A stretch of DNA of 64,000 nt, taken from an uncultured Prevotellaceae bacterium. GTDB lineage: Bacteria > Bacteroidota > Bacteroidia > Bacteroidales > Bacteroidaceae. Below are positions 24,922 through 33,800 of this stretch, in pieces; positions within the stretch are counted from its first letter, which is position 1; each line of letters opens with the position of its first letter. The notes under the pieces are model-generated. The model saw only the letters and a program-made list of their open reading frames with translations. It was not told where the DNA came from and did no database searches. The position numbers and the translations under genes are program-made. The stretch spans positions 36,624-100,623 of the forward strand of contig CACXPX010000011.1 of the NCBI GenBank assembly GCA_902769705.1, written 5' to 3'.

Positions 24922-26714
24922 TACAACTGCATTTTCAAAACTTTTTCTACATAATTCACAAAGGCCTCATTGCAAAGGCGGACGCCACCAGACGTGGGAT
25001 AATGCCCTGTGAAATACCAATCACCTTGATGGTTGGGGCAGGCATGATGCAGACCTTCGATGCGCTGAAACACCAACTCTACAGGCGCCCGCATCCCTTC
25101 AGGTCGAAGCATCTCCACAATCTTTTGATTGATTTCCCCAACAGAAAAAGGCGCATAGATGGCACGCACATGATTGGCTGCCAAGGGTTCTTCTTTGCAT
25201 CTTCGATAAACGCTGGCTATCACCTCTTCCATGCCCTGCTCCTTGATGAGGGCGATAGCTGCGCGGAAGGCACAGAGCTCTTCCAAGTGCGACATATCGA
25301 TGCCATAGTAGTCGGGATAGCGGATTTGTGGCGAACTCGACACCATCACTATCTTCTTAGGGTGCAGACGGTCGAGTATTTTGAAGATGCTCTCCTTCAA
25401 TGTCGTGCCACGCACGATGCTGTCATCGATAATCACGAGGTTATCCTCGTAGGGCCTCAACGAACCATAGGTGATGTCATAGACATGGGCGGCGAGGTCA
25501 TTACGCTCTGACCCGTCACTAATAAAGGTGCGCAGTTTGATGTCTTTCCAAACCACCTTTTCCGTGCGCACCTCTCCGTGCAACTTGCGGATGCCGTCTG
25601 TCATGCCATAGAAAGCCACCTCAGCCGTGTTGGGAATATATGAGAAAACCGTGTTGGCGACATCGTTGTCAATGGCGCGCATGATGATAGGAGTGAGTTG
25701 TTCGCCCAACCGTTTGCGCTCCAAGTAGATGTCGCGGTCAGAACCTCGGCTGAAATAGATGCGTTCAAACGAGCAGGCACTCTGTTGCTTGGCAGGAAGT
25801 ATCTGTTGCAAACTGATGTCACCGCTCTTTCTGACTATCAGCGACTGCCCTGGTTCCAGTTCCTGGATATCATCGGCCTGAAGGTCGAAGGTGGTCTGGA
25901 TAACGGGACGTTCTGATGCCACCACCACCACCTCATCGTCCTGATACCAAAATGCAGGGCGGATGCCCCAAGGGTCGCGCACAGCGAACATCTCGCCACT
26001 GCCCGTCAATCCGCACATCACGTATCCGCCATCGAAGTGAGGCATCGTGGTTCTCAGCACATTGGCCATCTCCACACGACGGTCTATGTAGGAAGTGACT
26101 TCCCTGCCCTGCAGTCCTTTGTCTTTTGCCTCGACAAACAACCGCTCCACCTCGCGGTCCAAACGATGCCCCATCAATTCAAGAGTGATGTAAGAGTCGC
26201 CATAGACACGCGGCGACTGCCCTTGAGCCGTCAAGAACCTGAACACCTCGTCTATATTCGTCATGTTGAAGTTGCCACACAGGCAGAGGTTCTTGGCTCG
26301 CCAGTTGTTGCGGCGCAAGAAGGGGTGCACGTATTGCAATCCGCTCTTGCCCGTCGTAGAATAACGCAGATGGCCCATCAACAGTTGGGAATTGAAGAAT
26401 TGAAAAGCCGAATTGAAGCTCTCTGCATCCTCCTCCATTTTTCCATTCTTCAATCCTTCAATCCTTCCGAACACCTCAGTTATCGCATCCTTACCCTCCG
26501 CGCGCTCACGAAACATATACTCCTCGCCAGCAGGAGCATCGAGGTTGACGCACGCCACGCCAGCACCCTCCTGACCACGGTTGTGCTGTTTCTCCATCAT
26601 CAGGTATAGCTTTTTCAGCCCATACCGCCATGTACCGTATTTCTGTTCATAATACGACAGGGGCTTCAACAGGCGAATCATCGCCACACCACACTCATGC
26701 TTTAACTGCTCCAT
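24921..26714 (-). CDS. purF: Amidophosphoribosyltransferase-like protein (PurF family)
   Basis: 597 residues from the ATG at 26714 (MEQLKHECGVAMIRLL); an upstream in-frame start would add 38 residues without family resemblance. The class-II amidotransferase Cys is Cys8 of the unprocessed chain, so a 7-residue propeptide may be removed. QHNRGQEGAGVA and MGHLRYSTTG are glutaminase-site motifs. The phosphoribosyltransferase loop is NLVIIDDSIVRGTTLK. It is longer than E. coli PurF (~505), as is usual for the Bacteroidota form. Members catalyse the first committed step of purine synthesis. Residues ~85-110 include repeat-derived sequence. It overlaps pyrG by 20 bp and carA by 1. Confidence 0.88.
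   Translation of the reverse strand: MEQLKHECGVAMIRLLKPLSYYEQKYGTWRYGLKKLYLMMEKQHNRGQEGAGVACVNLDAPAGEEYMFRERAEGKDAITEVFGRIEGLKNGKMEEDAESFNSAFQFFNSQLLMGHLRYSTTGKSGLQYVHPFLRRNNWRAKNLCLCGNFNMTNIDEVFRFLTAQGQSPRVYGDSYITLELMGHRLDREVERLFVEAKDKGLQGREVTSYIDRRVEMANVLRTTMPHFDGGYVMCGLTGSGEMFAVRDPWGIRPAFWYQDDEVVVVASERPVIQTTFDLQADDIQELEPGQSLIVRKSGDISLQQILPAKQQSACSFERIYFSRGSDRDIYLERKRLGEQLTPIIMRAIDNDVANTVFSYIPNTAEVAFYGMTDGIRKLHGEVRTEKVVWKDIKLRTFISDGSERNDLAAHVYDITYGSLRPYEDNLVIIDDSIVRGTTLKESIFKILDRLHPKKIVMVSSSPQIRYPDYYGIDMSHLEELCAFRAAIALIKEQGMEEVIASVYRRCKEEPLAANHVRAIYAPFSVGEINQKIVEMLRPEGMRAPVELVFQRIEGLHHACPNHQGDWYFTGHYPTSGGVRLCNEAFVNYVEKVLKMQL
26385..26470 (-). repeat. Repeat-derived stretch in frame inside purF
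   Basis: GGGAATTGAAGAATTGAAAAGCC-like sequence and a CTTCAATCC/TTCAATCC doublet flank a short unique centre. They encode RIEGLKNGKMEEDAESFNSA and neighbours just before the conserved MGHLRYS motif. Confidence 0.55.
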
Positions 26715-28320
26715 CGATACAAGTCTTAATAAAGTCCATAAACAAGGGGTGCGGATGCAGCACCGTTGACGAATACTCCGGGTGGAACTGTGTGCCGATA
26801 TACCACTTCCTATCTGGTATCTCCACAATCTCCACCAGGTTGGCAGCTGGGTTGACGCCTACGCACTTCATACCCGCAGCCTCATATTCCTCCAAGTATT
26901 TGTTGTTGAACTCATAGCGGTGGCGGTGGCGCTCCTTTATTAATTGACAATTGACAATTGATAATTGACAATTATAGGCCTCATAGGCCTTGCTGCCTGC
27001 TACCAGTTCACACTCATAGGCGCCCAGTCGCATCGTGCCGCCCATCTGTGTCACCGTTTTCTGCTCCTCCATCAGGTCAATGACACTGTGAGACGTCTGC
27101 TCGTCCATCTCGGCACTATTCGCATCTTGATAACCCAGCACATTCCTTGCAAATTCAATCACCATCATCTGCATACCCAGACAAATGCCAAAAGTAGGAA
27201 TGTCAATCGTTCGCGTATATTCTGCAGCAATAATCTTACCCTCTATGCCACGTTGCCCGAAACCCGGACAAATAATGACACCCGCCATACCGCCAAGTTT
27301 CTCAGCCACATTCTGAGGCGTAACATCCTCGCTGTTCACAAAATGAATACGTGTCTTCACGTCGTTGTAGACACCAGCCAGATTCAGACTCTCCCGAATG
27401 CTTTTGTAGGCATCTTGCAAGTCGTACTTGCCAACCAGCGCCACATGCACCTCGCGGGTGGCATTGCGTTGTTTGTCAAGGAAGTCGCGCCACGCTTTCA
27501 TTTCAGGCATTTCTCCTACAGGGATTCCTATTTTGCGCAGAATAGCTGCATCGAGGCCCTGCCGTTGCATACTCACAGGCACCTCATAGATGCTGGGCAT
27601 ATCCTCACTCTGCACCACGCACTCAAGGTCAACATTACAGAACGACGCCACCTTCATGCGCAAGGCATTGTCGAGGTGGCGTTCTGTTCGCAATACTAAA
27701 ATGTCGGGTTGGATGCCCATCCCTTGCAGTTCCTTCACGCTATGTTGCGTGGGCTTAGTCTTCAATTCGTCAGCAGCCTTCAGATAAGGCACATACGTCA
27801 GATGCACACACACGGCATCACGTCCCAATTGCCAGCGAAGCTGACGGATGGCCTCCATGAATGGCGCGCTCTCGATGTCGCCAATCGTGCCACCCACCTC
27901 GGTAATGACGAAGTCAAGATTCTCTTCACTTTCACGCAACATCCTACGTTTAATCTCGTCTGTGATATGCGGCACCACTTGAATCGTCTTACCCAGATAG
28001 TCTCCCCGACGCTCACGGTCGATGACGGTTTTGTAGATGCGCCCCGTAGTGACCGAGTTGTTGCGTGTGGTGTGAATGCCGGTAAACCGCTCATAATGCC
28101 CTAAGTCCAAGTCGGTTTCCATACCGTCTACCGTTACGTAGCATTCGCCGTGCTCATAAGGGTTCAGTGTCCCAGGGTCGATGTTGATATAGGGGTCGAA
28201 CTTCTGGATGGTAACCTTGTAACCCCGCGCCTGAAGCAACTTGCCTATCGAGGCCGAGATAATGCCCTTACCCAGCGAGGAAACCACACCACCCGTAACG
28301 AAGATATACTTTGTGCCCAT
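26695..28320 (-). CDS. pyrG: CTP synthase
   Basis: Aminates UTP to CTP with glutamine. It has 541 residues from the ATG at 28320 (MGTKYIFVTGGVVSSLGKG); the frame is open 39 bp further but that adds no conserved sequence. The synthetase domain has GGVVSSLGKGI and DPYINIDPGTLNPYEHGE. The amidotransferase domain has the nucleophile FGICLGMQM and the His/Glu pair FHPEYSS. Residues ~450-461 (NCQLSIVNCQL) replace the short loop just before IKERHRHRYEFNN and come from an AATTGACAATTG-type repeat. The active-site HRHRYEFN motif is intact, so the enzyme should work. It starts 35 bp after the amt stop. Confidence 0.96.
   Translation of the reverse strand: MGTKYIFVTGGVVSSLGKGIISASIGKLLQARGYKVTIQKFDPYINIDPGTLNPYEHGECYVTVDGMETDLDLGHYERFTGIHTTRNNSVTTGRIYKTVIDRERRGDYLGKTIQVVPHITDEIKRRMLRESEENLDFVITEVGGTIGDIESAPFMEAIRQLRWQLGRDAVCVHLTYVPYLKAADELKTKPTQHSVKELQGMGIQPDILVLRTERHLDNALRMKVASFCNVDLECVVQSEDMPSIYEVPVSMQRQGLDAAILRKIGIPVGEMPEMKAWRDFLDKQRNATREVHVALVGKYDLQDAYKSIRESLNLAGVYNDVKTRIHFVNSEDVTPQNVAEKLGGMAGVIICPGFGQRGIEGKIIAAEYTRTIDIPTFGICLGMQMMVIEFARNVLGYQDANSAEMDEQTSHSVIDLMEEQKTVTQMGGTMRLGAYECELVAGSKAYEAYNCQLSIVNCQLIKERHRHRYEFNNKYLEEYEAAGMKCVGVNPAANLVEIVEIPDRKWYIGTQFHPEYSSTVLHPHPLFMDFIKTCIDGAVKA
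26938..26973 (-). repeat. TTGACAATTGATAATTGACAA-type repeat in frame inside pyrG
   Basis: Four consecutive (A)ATTGACA/ATTGATA units in 36 bp. It is the clearest case of an intergenic AATTG repeat being translated, giving NCQLSIVNCQLI ahead of the conserved KERHRHRYEF. Confidence 0.85.
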
Positions 28321-28355
28321 ATTTTGTTGTTTTGAAGTTTGCTTGATTAATCTTT

Positions 28356-29744
28356 TCACTTTCTTTCCTTTTCCTTCAGGTGCTCCTCGTATTCCGCCAA
28401 CTCCCGTTCTCCAATGTGCGCCAACCCGTAATGCTCGTCGTGTTGCGAGAAGTCTAGCCCCACCTTTTCGCTGAATGCCGACACTCGCATGGGAATCAAA
28501 CTGTCAATAAGTTTATATCCCAACCAACTCATAGCGAAAGTGTAGACAAACACGATAACGATGGCCAACAGATGATAGAGGAATATCACAAAGCCTTCCC
28601 AAGTGCCTGCGATGAGCCCCTCCTGAATGAAGATGCCTGTGAGCACAGTGCCAAAAATACCACCCGTGCCGTGAGTGGGGAACACATCGAGCGCATCATC
28701 GATTTGGGAATGCGAACGCCAATAGACAGCGATGTTGCAAATGAGCGTGATGACGAAAGCGATGAAGATGCTCTGACCTACTGTGACATATCCAGCCGAA
28801 GGAGTGATGGCCACCAAACCTACAACACATCCAACGGCAGCACCCATTGCTGACGGCTTCCGGCCACGAAGGCAGTCGAAGAAAATCCACGTCATCATTG
28901 CCGTTGCCGAAGCCGTATTCGTGTTCAAAAATGCCTTGATGGCCTGTCCGTCAGCATGAAGCGACGAACCCGCGTTAAAGCCGAACCATCCGAGCCACAA
29001 CATCGCAGCACCCAACAACACGAAGGGAATGTTGGCTGGTTCGCTATTGCGTGTCTTTGCTTTGCGGCGGCCTAAGAATATCGCACCAGCCAATGCTGCC
29101 ACGCCGCTCGAAGCGTGTACCACGATACCGCCCGCGAAATCGATAACTCCCCAACGGCAGAAGAGTCCCTCTGGGTGCCAAGTCATGTGCGCCAACGGAC
29201 AATAGATCACGAAGAAAAAGAACATCATGAAGAACATGTAGGCTGAGAACCTGACACGCTCAGCAAACGATCCCGTTATCAGAGAAGGCGTGATGATGGC
29301 GAACTTCATCTGGAACAAAGCGAAGAGTGCCAACGGAATCGTGGCCCCACCTAATATATTGCCAGCAGGAGTTGTATACACCGCGCCTCCAACGCCTTTG
29401 AACATCAAGAACGTCAGCGGATTGCCTATCACACCGCCAATATCATCGCCAAAACAAAGCGAAAAACCAATGACTACCCATAAAACTGAAATCAGTCCCA
29501 TTGCAATAAACGACTGAAGCATGGTGGAGATGACATTCTTTGCTCCCACCATACCGCCATAGAAAAACGAAAGACCGGGCGTCATCATCAAAACGAAAAT
29601 CGTGGCCGTAATCAACCAAGCCACATCGGCCGCAGAAATTACCGACCAGTCACACTCAAAAGACGGTTCGCCCACCGCCAAACCTGAGACGGCTATCAAC
29701 GTCATCGCCGCCATCAGGATTATCCATCTCTTCTTAATCTTCAT
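28356..29744 (-). CDS. amt: Ammonium transporter (Amt), signal-peptide form
   Basis: 462 residues from the ATG at 29744 (MKIKKRWIILMAAMTLIAVS). An N-terminal hydrophobic segment may be cleaved. About 11 membrane helices follow. Amt hallmarks are MMTPGLSFFYGGMVGAKN, FAGGIVVHASSGVAALAGA (the conserved His of the pore), WLGWFGFNAGSSL and THGTGGIFGT (second pore His). The C-terminal tail ends ELAEYEEHLKEKERK. It heads the operon amt-pyrG-purF-carA-carB-asnB, linking ammonium entry to the glutamine-amide enzymes. It differs clearly from the second Amt at 39642, so the two may have distinct affinities or control. Confidence 0.94.
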   Translation of the reverse strand: MKIKKRWIILMAAMTLIAVSGLAVGEPSFECDWSVISAADVAWLITATIFVLMMTPGLSFFYGGMVGAKNVISTMLQSFIAMGLISVLWVVIGFSLCFGDDIGGVIGNPLTFLMFKGVGGAVYTTPAGNILGGATIPLALFALFQMKFAIITPSLITGSFAERVRFSAYMFFMMFFFFVIYCPLAHMTWHPEGLFCRWGVIDFAGGIVVHASSGVAALAGAIFLGRRKAKTRNSEPANIPFVLLGAAMLWLGWFGFNAGSSLHADGQAIKAFLNTNTASATAMMTWIFFDCLRGRKPSAMGAAVGCVVGLVAITPSAGYVTVGQSIFIAFVITLICNIAVYWRSHSQIDDALDVFPTHGTGGIFGTVLTGIFIQEGLIAGTWEGFVIFLYHLLAIVIVFVYTFAMSWLGYKLIDSLIPMRVSAFSEKVGLDFSQHDEHYGLAHIGERELAEYEEHLKEKERK

Positions 29745-29790
29745 ACCTTTACCTAACTTTATATATAAACCTTGTGTTGATTTCAAGGCG

Positions 29791-29798
29791 CAAAAGTA
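29791..29798 (-). promoter_or_regulatory. -7 box (TACTTTTG) of the amt-to-asnB operon
   Basis: On the minus strand TACTTTTG lies 46 bp before the ATG at 29744 and matches TAnnTTTG. The -33 region is a T run (GCGTTTTTTTA) with no exact TTTG. Confidence 0.5.
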
Positions 29799-29999
29799 AT
29801 GGATTATATATAAAAAAACGCCAGATTCTTTACTTTTTGATTGTTAAAAAACTTCCCAACTATCATTTTGTAAAGCAAACGATGATATTTCCTTTCACAT
29901 TGTTTGCACTTTGATTAATATAGCTATCATTTTGTTACAAATCGTCAAAATGCAAAAAATTATGGCAACAATGTGGCTCCAAACTCTGAGTTTTGAATA

Positions 30000-30375
30000 T
30001 TAGAACGTAAATTCTCCAAACGGAGGCAATATTTTGCCGATTATTCTCTTAGCTGGCCAACAACTTTGTAAAAGCTACAAAGACTGAACGACAAAATGTA
30101 AAATAAATTCTGAATTTCACCCCCATGAGAAGGCCCTCGGTTGAAAAAATTTTCTTTTCGTGGGCAAATATGCGAAAAATGAGCATTTTTGAAAGTCATT
30201 GAAAACCAATGACTTCCGTTTTCTTTACATCTTTTCAGTTTGTAAAAGCTATGCTTTGGGGTTGTCAAAGCTATGCTTTAAGCCTCTCACTTGTGGCTTT
30301 TAAGCGCCTCAAATGCCACAAATGAGCAGGTCAAAGGCCACATCTGACACCCTTAGAAGCCACAAATGACAAATT
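30000..30375 (-). repeat. Dispersed repeat A, copy 1
   Basis: No gene lies between 29745 and 30818. This part is an inverted copy of sequence at 54771-55110. A 62-nt block (30243-30304) is identical to 54838-54899, and a further 27 nt (30212-30238) match 54904-54930; similarity fades outward toward 30000. Inside are two copies of AAAGCTATGCTTT (30245-30257 and 30267-30279) and a hairpin CTCACTTGTGGC/GCCACAAATGAG. The rest of the spacer is AT-rich and carries the gltB promoter near its end. Confidence 0.9.
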
Positions 30376-30746
30376 TGCCTGTAAAAAGTGAAGGCGTTAA
30401 AGCAAGATAGTAAATATTCTTTACATATTCCTTTTCTAGAATGAACGAAAAAGTTGACAAAAATTTGTCGTGTTTTTTCATAATTAATAAGGTTATGAAA
30501 GAACGACAAAAGACTGTATTTTATATTGTAGAAAGGTCTAAAAAGCAAGCCAAACAGCCATTTCATCGTACGCCCTAAATCGCCAAAAGCAAATAACGAG
30601 ACCTTAAAAACAAGGCTTTTTGACAAAGTGTAAAGATTGCGTTATAGGTAACTGTCTAATAGATTTCAGAACGAAAGCAAATTCACACATTTTTAAGCAA
30701 AATGTCAGAAAAGTGATTTTTCAAGGTAAGAAATGTAAGAAAATCT

Positions 30747-30777
30747 TTTGAAAGATTATCAAAATGTAATATCTTTG
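30747..30777 (+). promoter_or_regulatory. Promoter of the gltB operon
   Basis: TTTG (30747-30750), a 19-bp spacer and TATCTTTG (30770-30777) match the Bacteroidota consensus at both elements. The leader to the gltB ATG is about 35 nt. Confidence 0.85.
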
Positions 30778-30818
30778 CACCCGAAAACGAACAAATTGTT
30801 AGACAAAGAAAGGATAAT

Positions 30819-33800
30819 ATGACAAATTGCAAACTTCAAATAACGCAGAGAGCGCAAAGTGAACAAGGAATACAGAGTTTGCGGCAAGGTCTTTATCAGC
30901 CGGAATATGAGCACGATGCGTGCGGCGTGGGAATGGTTGTGAACATCCACGGAGGAAAGAGTCATGAGCTGGTGGACAATGCGCTGAAGGTGCTGGAGAA
31001 TATGGAGCATCGCGGTGCTGAGACGCGCGACAAGACAGGCGACGGTGCTGGCATTCTGGTTCAGATTCCCCATGAATTCATTCTGTTACAAGGCATTCCC
31101 GTACCCGAAAAGGGTAAGTATGGCACAGGACTGGTGTTTCTGCCCAAAGCCGAGAAGGAGCAGCAGGAGATACTGAGCGTGATGATTGAAGAGATTGAGC
31201 GCGAGGGTCTTACGCTGATGCATCTGCGCGCTGTGCCTACGAATCCAGAAGTGCTGGGGGCGGCGGCTCGCGAGGTGGAACCCGACATCAAGCAGATTTT
31301 CGTAACGGGTATTACCGACGATCAAGTGCCTGTGTTTGAGCGTGTTCTATATAAGGTACGCAAGCGAATAGAAAATCGCGTGGATAACGAAGACTTTTAT
31401 ATTTGTTCGTTGTCAAACAAGAATATCATCTACAAAGGCATGCTCACCAGCGGTCAGCTACGCCGATACTTCCCCGACTTGTCGAACCCTTATTTCACAA
31501 GCGGACTGGCACTGGTGCACTCGCGTTTTTCTACCAACACATTCCCCAAGTGGAAACTGGCTCAGCCTTTCCGATTGTTGGCTCACAACGGCGAGATCAA
31601 CACCATTCGCGGCAATCGTGGTTGGATGAAGGCTCGTGAGAGCGTGCTGGGTAGCGAGGCTTTGGGCGACATCAAGGATTTGCGGCCTATCGTTCAAGAG
31701 GGTATGAGCGATAGTGCAAGTCTTGACAATGTGTTCGAATTCCTGATGATGAGCGGGCTGTCGTTGCCTCAGGCGATGGCCATACTGGTGCCTGAGAGCT
31801 TCAACGACAAGAATCCTATCAGCGAAGACCTGAAGGCATTCTACGAGTATCATTCCATTCTGATGGAGCCGTGGGACGGTCCTGCCGCCCTACTCTTCTC
31901 TGACGGCCGCTATGCGGGTGGTATGCTCGACAGAAATGGTCTGCGCCCGAGCCGCTATACGATTACGAAGAGCGGTATGATGGTGGTGGCCAGCGAGGTG
32001 GGCGTGATGGACTTTGAGCCTGGCGATGTGGTGTCAAAAGGTCGTTTGCAGCCTGGTAAGATACTGCTCGTGGACACTCAAGAAGGCAAGATTCACTACG
32101 ATGGAGAGATTAAAGAGCAGTTGGCTAAGGCTCATCCCTATCGCGAATGGTTGAGCGAGAACCGTGTGCAGTTGGAGAAACTGAAGAGTGGTCGCCACGT
32201 GGAGAACGGCGTGAGCGGCTTCGAGGGGAAGCTGCTGGCTTTCGGCTACGGTAGGGAAGACATCGACAAGACCATCATCCCGATGGCTACGGCAGGGCAG
32301 GAGCCCGTGGCTGCGATGGGGAACGACACGCCGCTGGCAGTGGTCAGCGACCGCCCTCAGTTGTTGTTCAACTATTTCCGTCAGCAGTTCGCGCAGGTGA
32401 CGAATCCTGCCATCGACCCCATTCGTGAAGAGTTGGTGATGAGCCTGACGGAATACATCGGTGCAGTAGGCACTAACATACTGACGCCAGACGCCTCCAA
32501 CTGTAAGATGGTGCGTCTGCCGCAACCCGTGCTGACGAACACCCAGCTGGACATATTGTGCAACATCAGATATAAAGGATTCAAGACGAAGAAACTTGCG
32601 ATGCTCTTCGACATCGAAAAGGGCGAGGAAGGGTTGCGCAAATCGCTCGACGAGCTCTGCAAGGAAGCCGAGAACAGTGTGGACGAAGGCGTAAACTACA
32701 TCGTCCTCTCCGACCGCGACATCGACGAGAGACGTGCGGCTATTCCGTCGCTTTTGGCTGTCTCTGCCGTTCACCACTATCTCATTAGTGTGGGCAAGCG
32801 TGTGCAGACGGCGCTGATTGTGGAGAGCGGAGAGATTCGCGAGGTGATGCATGCCGCTTTGCTGTTGGGCTATGGTGCGAGTGCCTTGTGTCCGTATATG
32901 ACCTTCGCCATTCTCGACGACCTGGTGAAGCGTGGAAAGATTCAAGAGGAATATGCTACAGCAGAGAAAAACTACATCAAGGCGGTGGACAAAGGCCTGA
33001 AGAAAATCATGTCGAAGATGGGCATCTCGACCATCCGCAGCTATCGCGGGGCGAAGATTTTCGAGAGCATCGGGCTGGGCGAAGACCTGCTGCGCCACTA
33101 TTTCGGCACAGAGGTGAGCACCATTGGCGGCATCGGACTGAAGGAGATTGCCCGCGACGCCATCCGTCTGCATGAAGCCGGCAAGGGAGAAACCCTGCTG
33201 CAGAACCAAGGCCAATTCTCTTGGCGCAAGGATGGCATCAGGCATGCTTGGAACCCAGAGACGATTGCCAAACTGCAGTTGGCCACACGCCAGGGCAATT
33301 ATGAGAAATTCAAGCAATGGGCAGCACTGGTAGACGAGAAGGAATCGCCCATCTTCCTGCGCGACTTCTTCAGCTTCAGGCGTGCCGCCAAGCCCACGCC
33401 CATCGACGAGGTGGAGAGTGTGGAGAGCATCGTGAAGCACTTCGTGACAGGTGCGATGAGTTTTGGCGCGTTGAGCATCGAGGCTCACGAGGCTCTGGCT
33501 CTGGCGATGAACAAACTGGGCACGCGCTCGAACACGGGTGAGGGTGGCGAAGACAATGCGCGCTACCACTCGGAGGTGGATGGCGTGTCGCTGAGTTCGA
33601 AGACCAAACAGATTGCCAGCGGACGCTTCGGCGTGACGGCTGAATATCTGGTGAATGCCGAGGAGATTCAGATAAAGGTGGCACAAGGAGCCAAGCCTGG
33701 CGAGGGCGGACAGCTGCCCGGATTCAAGGTGAACGACATCATCGCGAAGACGCGCAACGCCATTCCCGGCATTTCGCTCATCTCTCCCCCACCTCATCAC

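Noticed and set aside
30309-30626. Open frames inside dispersed repeat A and its flank
   Set aside because: They are not preserved in copy 2, where the same sequence has different frame breaks, so the repeat is noncoding.
32034-33800. A 588-codon open frame antisense to gltB
   Set aside because: gltB is certain in this stretch, and the antisense product has the residue bias of a complementary-strand artefact.
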